Shown here in pieces: positions 1 through 6,368 of a stretch of DNA of 6,699 nucleotides. This DNA is from Bacteroidales bacterium (GTDB lineage: Bacteria > Bacteroidota > Bacteroidia > Bacteroidales > JAADGE01). Made by a program: the position numbers and the translations under genes. The first letter of the stretch is position 1. Each line of letters starts with the position of its first letter. A model generated the notes under the pieces. That model did not search any database and was not told the origin of the DNA. It was given only the letters and a program-made list of their open reading frames with translations. The stretch is from positions 1 through 6,699 of the forward strand of contig JAOZMN010000009.1 in assembly GCA_029934265.1 (NCBI GenBank), given 5' to 3'.

Positions 1-78
1 TACAATGGTAAACTCCGGTATTTAAAAAATCAAAATGCCTTATACTTTACACTTAGGAAAAACGCCTTTTTTTTATAA
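1..78 (+). CDS. Possible C-terminal end of a rightward gene cut by the window edge
   Basis: Frame 1 is open from the first base to a TAA at 76-78 and encodes 25 residues, roughly YNGKLRYLKNQNALYFTL followed by RKNAFFL. The composition is protein-like and the gene would converge on the 545-residue gene, with 29 bp between the two stop codons. The stretch is too short to assign a family, and an open run of this length can occur by chance in AT-rich DNA. No start is visible and no function is proposed. Nothing else clear is seen in 1-107 apart from an A/T-only stem-loop around 57-74 that might act as a weak terminator. Confidence 0.3.
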   Translation, partial: YNGKLRYLKNQNALYFTLRKNAFFL

Positions 79-107
79 TATCAATAGTCAATATCTATGC
101 AATCAAC

Positions 108-1745
108 TTAATGACAAGTTATTTGATAACTCCAAGCTGTAAGAAAACCTCCCCCTACAACTTTTACGGTAATATAGCCGGTATTACAAGTTAATGTTTT
201 GCTGCCTACTCCTGCAATCGGAACTTGTGTATCGAAAAGTCCGGATTTGTGTCCTCCGGCTCCGCAATATACTGTTAATCTGTCCGGTAAAGAAAGCATA
301 TCCCATTTTATGGTAAATTGTGTCGAAGTTCCCAAACTGTGAACATTAATGGTTGTTCCGTTTCCTCCGGATTTTTGCGGTGCGTCGCAAGGACGAATTA
401 CCACGTTCGGCGGTGGCGGTTTTATGTTGTCCGGCGGTGGCGGCGGAGGAGGAGGTGGCGGAGGTGGCGGAGGATTGACATTCAGCGGAATAGTTCTTTT
501 ATCCGGCGTATCCAACTGTGTCGATAATCTGTTATTTACTTTTGAACTGTTTGTTGTATAATTATGTTTTGATGCTGTTATGGAAACCTTGTCGGTGGGT
601 AATATTCCGGCTATCATAAAAGTTCCACTCGAATTGCTGATTTGAACACCTTTACTTTTTCCGTTTATTCTGATTTCGTTTTTAACTCCGGCAAGAGCGG
701 CTCCGGTACTTCCGTCTATATTTTTAAATTCCAAATTTTGAGTTTTCGGACGCATAAATATAGTGCGTTCTTTTTCGGCTTTTTTGATAAATTTCTCAAC
801 GATAACAGTTTGTGTAACAGTATCATGATAGAATACCCTTTTTGCTTCTAAGTGCATTTTCGATATTATATGTATATCTTCAAATACCCCCTTCCCTACT
901 CCATTAGTGTTTGTGCTTACTTTTATAGTATCTTTTTCGATTATAAGTAATACTTTTGCATTCGGAAGTGCTTGTTTTGTATATAAATCTTTTACGAAAA
1001 AATTAACGATTCCTTTTACCGGTTTTAGTTTCAATGTTCTTTTTTCGATAAATTCTTGTAAATTTATTACTCCGTCGGCGATTGTGTCATTTGCATAACC
1101 GTATTTACTTCCGATAAGAATAATATTTGAGCAGTAAGAAATGTTTTTGAAAACAACTTCTCCGAAAGCATCTGTGATTGCTTCTTCTTTTTTGCCTTCT
1201 GCGTTTGTATATTCGACTTTTGCTTCCGGCAAGGCTTCATTGTCATCGGCATCTACCACTTTGAAATTTAAGTCGTAAGTACGTTCGGGAAGTTTTAGGA
1301 TTGTTTCTTCTTTGTCTTTAAGGTCGAAAAATTTCGGTTTCAAACTATCGCCCATAAAGCAACGATTTGTTGCCGTAACATAAGCAATTTCTCCGGATTT
1401 GAACAGGCGAGCATATAAGCTGTAAGATACTTTTTCAAAAGTAACAACTCCGTTACTTCCTGTTGTATCTTGTAATCTGATTGTATCTGCGGTTAAAAAT
1501 TTTTTATTTTTAAAACTAAAAAAATTTCTGTCCGTAAATTCAAATTTAACAAATGTTCCTTTCAGAATTTCGGAATTTTCGGAGTTAATTGTTTTAAATA
1601 CAATATCTTTTTCAAATCTGATAAGTAATAAAAGTGGTAAAAAAAGTAATAAAAAAAGCAGTAACCACCAATAATTCTTTTTTTTCATCACAATAATATG
1701 CTCTTGTGATGTGTCGCTGAAAACAAAATCTTTTTTTTTCTTCAT
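108..1745 (-). CDS. Membrane-anchored multi-domain surface or periplasmic protein with CRD-like repeats, polyproline linker and C-terminal Cys domain
   Basis: The 545-residue product has a short Lys-rich N-terminus and one strongly hydrophobic segment at about 26-42 (Leu/Phe-rich, preceded by KKKNYWW), which predicts a type II anchor with the rest outside the cytoplasm. Four beta-rich repeats follow at about 64-121, 157-240, 245-330 and 336-420. Each later one begins like LNFKVVDADDNEALPEAKV and has a T(D/N)xxG turn (TDAFGEVVF, TNTNGVGKGVF, NSSGTFMI), as in carboxypeptidase-regulatory-like or Ig-like folds. A run of 14 prolines (425-438) and a second PPPP lead into a domain at 453-545 with Cys 453, 494, 520 and 544, ending AWSYQITC. 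That domain resembles beta-sandwich modules at the ends of exported proteins and has no obvious T9SS sorting signal. Translation could instead start at Met20 (position 1688), just before the anchor. The gene lies downstream of the WD40 gene, across repeat copy A. I do not recognise a named gene; a structural or adhesion role is a guess. Confidence 0.85.
   Translation of the reverse strand: MKKKKDFVFSDTSQEHIIVMKKKNYWWLLLFLLLFLPLLLLIRFEKDIVFKTINSENSEILKGTFVKFEFTDRNFFSFKNKKFLTADTIRLQDTTGSNGVVTFEKVSYSLYARLFKSGEIAYVTATNRCFMGDSLKPKFFDLKDKEETILKLPERTYDLNFKVVDADDNEALPEAKVEYTNAEGKKEEAITDAFGEVVFKNISYCSNIILIGSKYGYANDTIADGVINLQEFIEKRTLKLKPVKGIVNFFVKDLYTKQALPNAKVLLIIEKDTIKVSTNTNGVGKGVFEDIHIISKMHLEAKRVFYHDTVTQTVIVEKFIKKAEKERTIFMRPKTQNLEFKNIDGSTGAALAGVKNEIRINGKSKGVQISNSSGTFMIAGILPTDKVSITASKHNYTTNSSKVNNRLSTQLDTPDKRTIPLNVNPPPPPPPPPPPPPPDNIKPPPPNVVIRPCDAPQKSGGNGTTINVHSLGTSTQFTIKWDMLSLPDRLTVYCGAGGHKSGLFDTQVPIAGVGSKTLTCNTGYITVKVVGGGFLTAWSYQITCH
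432..473 (-). repeat. Polyproline codon tract (14 consecutive CCN codons)
   Basis: Fourteen Pro codons (CCT, CCG and CCA mixed) form a very C-rich block on the minus strand in otherwise AT-rich DNA. It encodes the linker between the repeat region and the C-terminal domain of the 545-residue protein. Mixed codon use argues against a simple triplet slippage repeat, although the length could still vary between strains. A proline run this long would be expected to stall ribosomes unless relieved by EF-P. Confidence 0.8.
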
Positions 1746-1761
1746 TTATTATAATTTATAT

Positions 1762-1892
1762 GAGTTCAGTCTAAAAAGTTGATTTTCTCGCAAGCAGCCC
1801 CTTAGGGTTTTAATTAAAAGACTGTAAATTAAACATTTAGATTTTTTAAATTTTGTCAAATCAAACCCTAAGGGTCTTTTTATGCCGAACTC
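1762..1892 (+). repeat. 131-bp palindromic repeat element, copy A
   Basis: This is a complete copy, matching copy B without gaps at about 115 of 131 positions. The ends are imperfect inverted repeats: GAGTTCAGTCTAAAAAG at 1762-1778 faces the complement of GAGTTCGGCATAAAAAG at 1876-1892. An inner stem pairs 1796-1810 (AGCCCCTTAGGGTTT) with 1863-1877 (AAACCCTAAGGGTCT), with one mismatch. On the plus strand the right arm runs into TTTTT, like an intrinsic terminator; on the minus strand there is no U tract. The copy fills almost the whole gap between the WD40 stop (1897) and the start of the 545-residue gene (1745), so a leftward transcript joining them must cross it. It contains no ORF of note. 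No clear target-site duplication is seen. Confidence 0.85.
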
Positions 1893-1896
1893 ATTG

Positions 1897-2867
1897 TTAA
1901 TTATCGGAAGTATCTACAACGTCCAATCCGGAGTTCCATATTTTTATTTTAGTATCGCTACAACTGATAATGTACTGTCCGTTTGCACTGAAAGATACGT
2001 TTTTAACAGGACCTTCATGTCCGGTTATTGTTTGCAATAAAGCTCCGGAATTACTCCAAAGTTTTATTGTCTTATCCCACGAAGCACTGACGATATATTT
2101 TCCGTCCGGGCTGAAATCAACCGAAAGTACATACCACATATGTCCTCGCAGTACAGCTTTTTCTGTTCCGTTTTCAATATCCCACAAACGAATAGTATAT
2201 TATCACGAGCGGCACTTACTAAAGTTTTACTGTCCGGACTGATATCCATATCGAGAACATAATGTGTATGTCCTGTAAGAGTGTGAAGTTCCAAAGCTTT
2301 CGGATAATCCCAAATTTTAATTGTTTTATCTTTGGAAGCAGAAATTACATATTTATTATCAGGTGTAAATTTTACGTCAAAAACAACTCCGGAATGTCCC
2401 CAAAAAGTTCTAAATTCTTGTCCTGTTGTTACTTCCCACACTTTTACTGCTCCGTTTTCCATACCCGTAACTACATATTTGCTATTGCTCGAAATATCAG
2501 CAGACCATACTTGCGAACCGTTTTTGGTAAATATTTTTAAAATTTTACCGTCGGAAACTTTGCAAATCATTGCTTTATTGTCAAAAGAAGCTGTAATAAA
2601 ATAATTCCCTTTTTTATTAGGTGTTATTTTTGACATTTTTCCGTCAAGTCGGTTTACAGTATATATTTTTGTTCCGGTTTTAATGTCGTAACCTTCAATT
2701 TTTCCGTCTTCATAGCCGACTACTGCTATATTTCCCGTTCCGCACAATGCAACTGTATTTATTGTTCCTTCTTCTACTTGTATTGTTTTAAATTCGGTTA
2801 CATTTTGTGCCGTGCATATTCCTGCTGTTAAAAACAGTATAAGTAGTACATAAATTTTCGTTTTCAT
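1897..2867 (-). pseudogene. Exported seven-bladed WD40 beta-propeller protein, frameshifted
   Basis: The gene starts at ATG 2865-2867 with a Sec signal peptide (MKTKIYVLLILFLTAG, likely cleaved near CTA-Q, no lipobox). It encodes WD40 blades with diagnostic endings KVWE, KIWD, RLWD, KLWS and KIWN and the DKTIKIWD and SPDGKYIVSAS motifs. Blades 1-5 are in one frame. Around 2196-2201 the frame changes: the expected ARDNTIRLWD reads as ARDNILFVCGI and ends in about 40 unrelated residues at 2064. Blades 6 and 7 continue in a second frame to the TAA at 1897-1899. Removing two bases (an extra AT in the minus-strand AATATACT) restores a 322-residue protein with seven blades. The second frame has no good start of its own. 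It lies 35 bp after the 394-residue gene and is probably cotranscribed with it. The frameshift may be a real mutation or a sequencing error. If real, the propeller loses two blades and should not close. Confidence 0.85.
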
Positions 2868-2902
2868 ATCTAATTTGGTTTTGTGGTTGGTTAGTGTTTT
2901 GC

Positions 2903-4087
2903 TTACTTTTTTTTCTTCTTTTTGTATGCCACAACTTCAACTTTAGTTCCCAACTCTACGCCTTTAAGAACAGCATAACCTTCAGAATCGGTAAATAAAG
3001 TTTGTGTATTGGTTCCGTAACGTACCTTGACTTCAGCATCGGCAATGACATTATTTTTATTGTCGATAACTTTAAATTTCATATCGTGAGTTTTTTCTTC
3101 TTCTACAACAGGAGACGGAGGTGCGACAACTTCTTCTTCCGGAATTTCGATAACTATAAGATAAAATTCTTTTTCTTTATCGGCAATAAAATTATTTGAA
3201 TTTATTATTTTTCCTTCTTCTGTTTGCCAAGCACTTACTTGTTTGCCGGACGGTACTTGCGGTAACATAAACTCTCCGCTTTCATTGGTTGTGAGTTCGG
3301 TTTCCGATTCATCGTATTTCAATAAAAATTTCTCGTTCGGCATCGGCAAGTCATTCGAGCCTTTTACTCTGAAAAGCATATCAAGCCGAAGCATTACCGT
3401 AATTACATAATCTCCGTATTCATAACACGTATAACCCTGCATATTTATTGCTTGATTTTGATAAAGCTCATAAGCTTTTACATAACCGGCGATTTTTACT
3501 TCCTCAAGCATTATTACACCCTCTTCATTTGAGCGGTGTATTTCTTTTTTTCCTTCAAATTCAAAACTTACTTCAACGCCTTTGGCAATGGTCTCATCTT
3601 CATATCTGACTTTAAATACCATCGGTACTTTTTTGGCATTTATGATTTTATCCAAAATTCCTTTATCAGCTCCGGGAACATCGGACAAAAATCCCCATTG
3701 TATCAGAACTACTTGGTCTATATTATTATTTCGGACTACAAATATATCTTTTAGCGAAGGGATTTCGATACATTTATATAAAAATTCGACTAATTTTGTT
3801 TCGTCGTACTGTTTGGCGGCTACTATCAGTTTTTTTATTTTTTCGGTAAGCAAATTCTTAACATTACTTTGTTGCTCGTCCGATAATTGAGAAATATTCA
3901 GCAGACTGCCTTCATATTCGGTCATCCACATAATTTTTCCGCCGCTTATTATCGGTTCGGCAAATAATCTGTATTCTTTTCCTTCGGGGAAAGTTGCTTT
4001 AAGCTGGTTAAACATTCCTGCCGCACTTTCCGGTGAACCAAGCGTGTAACGGACATCTACTACTTCTTTTGATGATATGTGTTGCAT
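2903..4087 (-). CDS. Unrecognised N-terminal domain plus three carboxypeptidase-regulatory-like repeats
   Basis: The 394-residue product has no signal peptide or membrane segment, so it is probably cytoplasmic unless exported in an unusual way. Residues 1-150 form a mixed alpha/beta domain that I do not recognise, with notable strings such as LGSPESAAGMFNQL, KIMWMTEYEGSL and VVLIQWGFLSDVPGADKG. Three beta-sandwich repeats follow at about 155-207, 236-300 and 336-388. Each has a strand like MKFKVIDNKNN or MLFRVKGSND and a T(D/N)xxG turn (TDSEGYAVL, TNESGEFML), as in the CRD-like or transthyretin-like fold. An acidic, proline-containing linker (IPEEEVVAPPSPVVEEE) separates repeats 2 and 3, and the protein ends in six lysines. 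The repeats resemble those of the 545-residue protein, which suggests a shared origin or partner. It is the first gene of the leftward cluster, with a candidate promoter at 4158-4165. The function is unknown. Confidence 0.85.
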   Translation of the reverse strand: MQHISSKEVVDVRYTLGSPESAAGMFNQLKATFPEGKEYRLFAEPIISGGKIMWMTEYEGSLLNISQLSDEQQSNVKNLLTEKIKKLIVAAKQYDETKLVEFLYKCIEIPSLKDIFVVRNNNIDQVVLIQWGFLSDVPGADKGILDKIINAKKVPMVFKVRYEDETIAKGVEVSFEFEGKKEIHRSNEEGVIMLEEVKIAGYVKAYELYQNQAINMQGYTCYEYGDYVITVMLRLDMLFRVKGSNDLPMPNEKFLLKYDESETELTTNESGEFMLPQVPSGKQVSAWQTEEGKIINSNNFIADKEKEFYLIVIEIPEEEVVAPPSPVVEEEKTHDMKFKVIDNKNNVIADAEVKVRYGTNTQTLFTDSEGYAVLKGVELGTKVEVVAYKKKKKK

Positions 4088-4157
4088 AACTTTATTATAA
4101 ATAATGAAACAATGATGAAACTTTATAGGACACTGAATAAAAAGAGCTTATTTTTCA

Positions 4158-4165
4158 CAAATATA
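4158..4165 (-). promoter_or_regulatory. Candidate Bacteroidota -7 box for the leftward gene cluster
   Basis: The minus strand reads TATATTTG, an exact match to the Bacteroidota -7 consensus TAnnTTTG. Transcription would start near 4150, giving a leader of about 60 nt to the ATG at 4087. No good TTTG -33 box lies about 19-21 bp upstream, so the call rests on one box only, in very AT-rich DNA. Confidence 0.4.
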
Positions 4166-4181
4166 GTAAATAGAACTCACA

Positions 4182-4203
4182 TTTTGTAATGTTTTTTACA
4201 AAA
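4182..4203. promoter_or_regulatory. 8-bp inverted repeat, possible operator between the divergent promoters
   Basis: TTTTGTAA (4182-4189) and TTACAAAA (4196-4203) form a perfect 8-bp dyad around a 6-bp spacer. It sits between the two divergent -7 boxes, close to the expected -33 area of both, where a dimeric regulator could affect both directions. Low complexity means it could be chance. Confidence 0.35.
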
Positions 4204-4218
4204 GTATTTTATTTATTC

Positions 4219-4226
4219 TATATTTG
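4219..4226 (+). promoter_or_regulatory. Candidate Bacteroidota -7 box for porX
   Basis: TATATTTG matches TAnnTTTG exactly. The only -33 candidate is a T-run at about 4194-4197, 21 bp upstream, which is weak. A start near 4233 would give porX a leader of roughly 195 nt that contains all of repeat copy B. Confidence 0.4.
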
Positions 4227-4241
4227 TACAAAAAGTGTACA
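4225..4241. promoter_or_regulatory. Twin TGTACA palindromes, possible operator at the porX promoter
   Basis: TGTACA occurs at 4225-4230 and again at 4236-4241, 11 bp apart, about one helical turn, within a longer repeated GTACAAAAA. The first copy overlaps the end of the plus-strand -7 box and the second covers the predicted transcription start. That geometry suits a repressor, but no regulator can be named from the sequence. Confidence 0.35.
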
Positions 4242-4266
4242 AAAAAAAGTTTTTTAAAATAATATT

Positions 4267-4397
4267 GAGTTTAGTCTAAAAAGTATATTTCTTCGCAATC
4301 AGACCCTTAGGGTTTTAAGTAATATACTGTAAATTAGATATTTAGATTAGTTAAATTTTGTCAAATCAAACCCTAAGGGTCTTTTTGTACCGAACTC
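4267..4397 (+). repeat. 131-bp palindromic repeat element, copy B
   Basis: This is a complete copy with the best inner stem: AGACCCTTAGGGTTT (4301-4315) is perfectly complementary to AAACCCTAAGGGTCT (4368-4382) across a loop of about 52 nt. The outer arms are GAGTTTAGTCTAAAAAG (4267-4283) and the complement of GAGTTCGGTACAAAAAG (4381-4397). The left side carries about 17 unpaired bases between outer and inner arms, and the right side none. Each inner arm is also nearly self-complementary (ACCCT-T-AGGGT). The right arm is followed by TTTTTG, terminator-like for rightward transcription. The flanks extend the symmetry (ATAATATT on the left, AATATTAT on the right). It ends 29 bp before the porX ATG, so it would lie in the porX leader. 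Confidence 0.88.
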
Positions 4398-4426
4398 AAT
4401 ATTATAAAATTTTAATTCCGCCAAAA

Positions 4427-5974
4427 ATGAATAAACTGAAAATATTGTGGATTGACGATGAAATAGATTTATTAAAAATACATATTCTTTTTCTTGAAAA
4501 AAAAGGATACAACGTAACTACCGCAAACAACGGATACGATGCTCTGGATATGATAAAAGAAAAACGATACGATATTGTTTTTCTCGATGAAAATATGCCG
4601 GGAAAAACAGGTTTGGAGATACTGCCGGACATAAAACTTTTTCGCCCTTCGATGCCTGTCGTAATGATTACAAAAAGCGAAGAAGAAGATATTATGGAAG
4701 AAGCAATCGGCTCGCATATAGATGATTATCTTATTAAACCGGTAAATCCGAATCAAATTATTTTGAGTATCAAAAAGAATGTTGAAAATAAACGTATAGT
4801 AAGCGAAAAAACAAGCTCGGATTATCAAGCTGAATTTAGTAAAATTGCCGGTAAAATATCGCAAACATACACATCGGAAGAGTGGAAAAATATCTATAAA
4901 GAATTAGTACGATGGGAGTTAAAACTCGATGCTTCGCAAGAAAACATGATGGACGAAATCCTGAAACAACAAAAAGACGGAGCAAACAACGAATTTGTAA
5001 AATTTATTAAGAAAAATTATCAATCGTGGTTCAAAGAAGATGCAGAACGTCCGAAAATGCCACATGATTTTTTCCGACAAAAAGTTTTTCCTTTAACGGA
5101 TTCCGGTGAAAAAGTTTTCGTAATCGTAATAGATAATTTGCGTTTCGACCAGTGGAAAACCATTCAGCCGGCTATAAGTGAGTATATAAAAACCGAAAAA
5201 GAAGAACTTTGGTACACACTTCTTCCGACTACAACTCAATATGCAAGAAATGCTTTTTTTGCCGGACTTACTCCTTTGGAAATTTCCAAACGCTATCCGG
5301 AATTATGGCTTAACGATGACCAAGAGAGAGGAAAAAACATGAACGAACCTGATTTACTGGAACTTCTTATTCAAAGATACAGAAGAAAAATAAAATTCGG
5401 TTACGAAAAAATATTAAGCAATAAAGCCGGTATTCAGCTTGTTTCAAATTTAAAAAATATGCTCGAAAATCAGCTGAATGTTGCCGTTTTTAATTTTGTG
5501 GATATGCTTTCGCACGCCCGAACTGACAGCAAGATGATAAGAGAGCTTGCCAACAACGAATCGGCATTTCGCTCGCTTACATTGACTTGGTTTGAACATT
5601 CCCCACTTTTAGAATTGATAAAAGAATTGGCTAAACATAAAATTAAAATCTTACTGACAACCGACCACGGAACAATACGTGTAAAAAAACCGGTAAAAGT
5701 CATCGGCGACAGAGATACTACAACAAATTTGAGATACAAACACGGCAGAAATCTGGATTATAAAAGTAAAGAGGTTTACGAACTTAAAAATCCGGAAACA
5801 GCAGGTTTGCCGGTTTCAAATATCAGCTCTCGCTATATTTTTGCCGAAAATACCGACTTTTTTGCATATCCCAATAATTTTAATCACTATGTAAGATATT
5901 ATACGGATACTTTTCAACACGGCGGAATTTCACTCGAAGAAATGTTGATACCGGTTATAACTTTAAGTAATTGA
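4427..5974 (+). CDS. porX: PorX: response regulator with C-terminal PglZ domain, type IX secretion regulator
   Basis: The start at 4427 (MNKLKILWIDDE) gives 515 residues, near the family length of about 515-520. An upstream in-frame ATG at 4358 falls inside the repeat and is rejected. Residues 1-120 are a CheY-like receiver with acidic D10 and D11, phosphoacceptor D54 (VFLDENMPG), T82 and K104 (YLIKPVNP). A helical linker covers about 125-215. Residues 220-515 form a PglZ domain of the alkaline-phosphatase superfamily, with likely metal ligands D236 (VIDNLRFDQW), D359 and H363 (FVDMLSHAR), D413 and H414 (TTDHG) and H498 (QHGG), and a predicted Thr nucleophile around 270 (PTTTQYARN). From published work on the family, PorX is phosphorylated in a pathway with PorY and SigP, controls T9SS genes, and its PglZ domain is a Zn-dependent phosphodiesterase acting on oligonucleotides. 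All key residues appear intact. No porY or sigP is in the window. Confidence 0.93.
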   Translation: MNKLKILWIDDEIDLLKIHILFLEKKGYNVTTANNGYDALDMIKEKRYDIVFLDENMPGKTGLEILPDIKLFRPSMPVVMITKSEEEDIMEEAIGSHIDDYLIKPVNPNQIILSIKKNVENKRIVSEKTSSDYQAEFSKIAGKISQTYTSEEWKNIYKELVRWELKLDASQENMMDEILKQQKDGANNEFVKFIKKNYQSWFKEDAERPKMPHDFFRQKVFPLTDSGEKVFVIVIDNLRFDQWKTIQPAISEYIKTEKEELWYTLLPTTTQYARNAFFAGLTPLEISKRYPELWLNDDQERGKNMNEPDLLELLIQRYRRKIKFGYEKILSNKAGIQLVSNLKNMLENQLNVAVFNFVDMLSHARTDSKMIRELANNESAFRSLTLTWFEHSPLLELIKELAKHKIKILLTTDHGTIRVKKPVKVIGDRDTTTNLRYKHGRNLDYKSKEVYELKNPETAGLPVSNISSRYIFAENTDFFAYPNNFNHYVRYYTDTFQHGGISLEEMLIPVITLSN

Positions 5975-5980
5975 CAGACT

Positions 5981-6015
5981 TATCAAAGTTTCCTATCAAA
6001 GCAAAACCTTTGATA
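5981..6015. promoter_or_regulatory. TATCAAAG direct and inverted repeats upstream of the ArsR gene
   Basis: TATCAAAG occurs at 5981-5988 and 5994-6001, and its exact complement CTTTGATA at 6008-6015. The last two form a perfect 8-bp dyad with a 6-nt spacer, ending 33 bp before the ArsR start. No T-run follows on either strand, so an intrinsic terminator for porX is less likely than an operator or an mRNA hairpin. Autoregulation by the ArsR protein is possible, but these half-sites differ from the TTTCGT sites at 6369. Confidence 0.45.
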
Positions 6016-6048
6016 AAATACAGAAAAGTTATCCAAAATTAAATAAAT

Positions 6049-6345
6049 ATGGAAAATAAAAATATAATTTCAAATCATCACAAAATAATTTCAAAATATG
6101 CAAAAGCTCTTTCACACCCTGTAAGAGTTTATATTCTTGAATTTTTATCGCAAAAATCTTGTTGTTTCAGTGGTGATTTGGATAAAGTATTACCGATTGC
6201 ACGCTCAACCCTGTCGCAACACCTGAAAGAACTAAAAAATGCCGGATTGATACAAGGAAATATTGAATATCCGAAAATAAGATATTGCTTAAATCGTGAA
6301 AATTGGAACGAAGCTAAAAAAATATTTTCAAATTTGTTTGATTAA
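6049..6345 (+). CDS. ArsR-family winged-helix transcriptional repressor
   Basis: The 98-residue protein is typical in length for ArsR/SmtB repressors. Residues 15-34 (KYAKALSHPVRVYILEFL) match the family's conserved start. The recognition helix is at about 51-65 (ARSTLSQHLKELKNAGLI), and the wing includes GNIEYPKIRYCLN. The classical ELCVCDL metal site is replaced by SCCFSGDL, with vicinal Cys38 and Cys39 plus Cys80 in the wing. The protein might sense thiophilic metals, arsenite or redox state, but the ligand cannot be assigned. It starts 74 bp after porX in the same direction, with no TAnnTTTG box seen in between, so it may be read through from porX. It is followed 72 bp later by the thioredoxin-like gene, whose promoter and candidate operator begin at the end of this gene. 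Confidence 0.88.
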   Translation: MENKNIISNHHKIISKYAKALSHPVRVYILEFLSQKSCCFSGDLDKVLPIARSTLSQHLKELKNAGLIQGNIEYPKIRYCLNRENWNEAKKIFSNLFD

Positions 6346-6368
6346 TAATATTTTTATTTATAATTTTG
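6337..6368 (+). promoter_or_regulatory. Bacteroidota promoter for the thioredoxin-like gene
   Basis: TTTG (6337-6340), 20 bp, then TAATTTTG (6361-6368) match the -33 TTTG and -7 TAnnTTTG consensus with good spacing. The -33 box lies in the last codons of the ArsR gene. Transcription would start near 6375, giving a leader of about 43 nt to the ATG at 6418. This is the best promoter match in the window. Confidence 0.6.

Larger units (their letters stand above)
4088..4426. other. Divergent intergenic control region between the 394-residue gene and porX
   Basis: This 339-bp gap holds no convincing gene. From left to right it contains a minus-strand promoter box (4158-4165), an 8-bp inverted repeat (4182-4203), a plus-strand promoter box (4219-4226), paired TGTACA palindromes (4225-4241), and repeat copy B (4267-4397). 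About 30 bp of A/T-rich sequence then precedes the porX start. It is very AT-rich, with long A and T runs. Reading porX back to an in-frame ATG at 4358 would put 23 extra residues inside the repeat, which is unlikely. Confidence 0.7.

Noticed and set aside
318..561. Gly- and Arg-rich open frames on the plus strand
   Set aside because: They are antisense reflections of the polyproline codon tract of the 545-residue gene and show no protein-like composition outside that tract.
1067..1252. Lys/Gln-rich 61-residue minus-strand open frame
   Set aside because: It lies wholly inside the 545-residue gene in another frame and lacks any domain pattern.
2190..2205. Programmed ribosomal frameshift in the WD40 gene
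   Set aside because: No slippery heptamer or clear downstream structure is seen; a small indel or a sequence error is simpler.
4301..4382. CCCTAA motifs as telomere-like repeats, or the three element copies as a CRISPR array
   Set aside because: CCCTAA occurs singly in the element arms, not in tandem, and the copies are about 2.4 kb apart with genes between them.
4261..4403. AATATT on both sides of copy B as a target-site duplication
   Set aside because: AATATT is itself a palindrome, so the match extends the inverted symmetry equally well, and copy A shows no such duplication.
4358..4426. A 23-residue N-terminal extension of PorX
   Set aside because: It lies mostly within repeat copy B, and the receiver domain begins properly at MNKLKILWIDDE (4427), as in known PorX proteins.
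4427..5974. PglZ domain as a sign of a BREX phage-defence system
   Set aside because: The fusion to an intact receiver domain and the length are those of PorX, and no brxC, pglX or other BREX gene is present.
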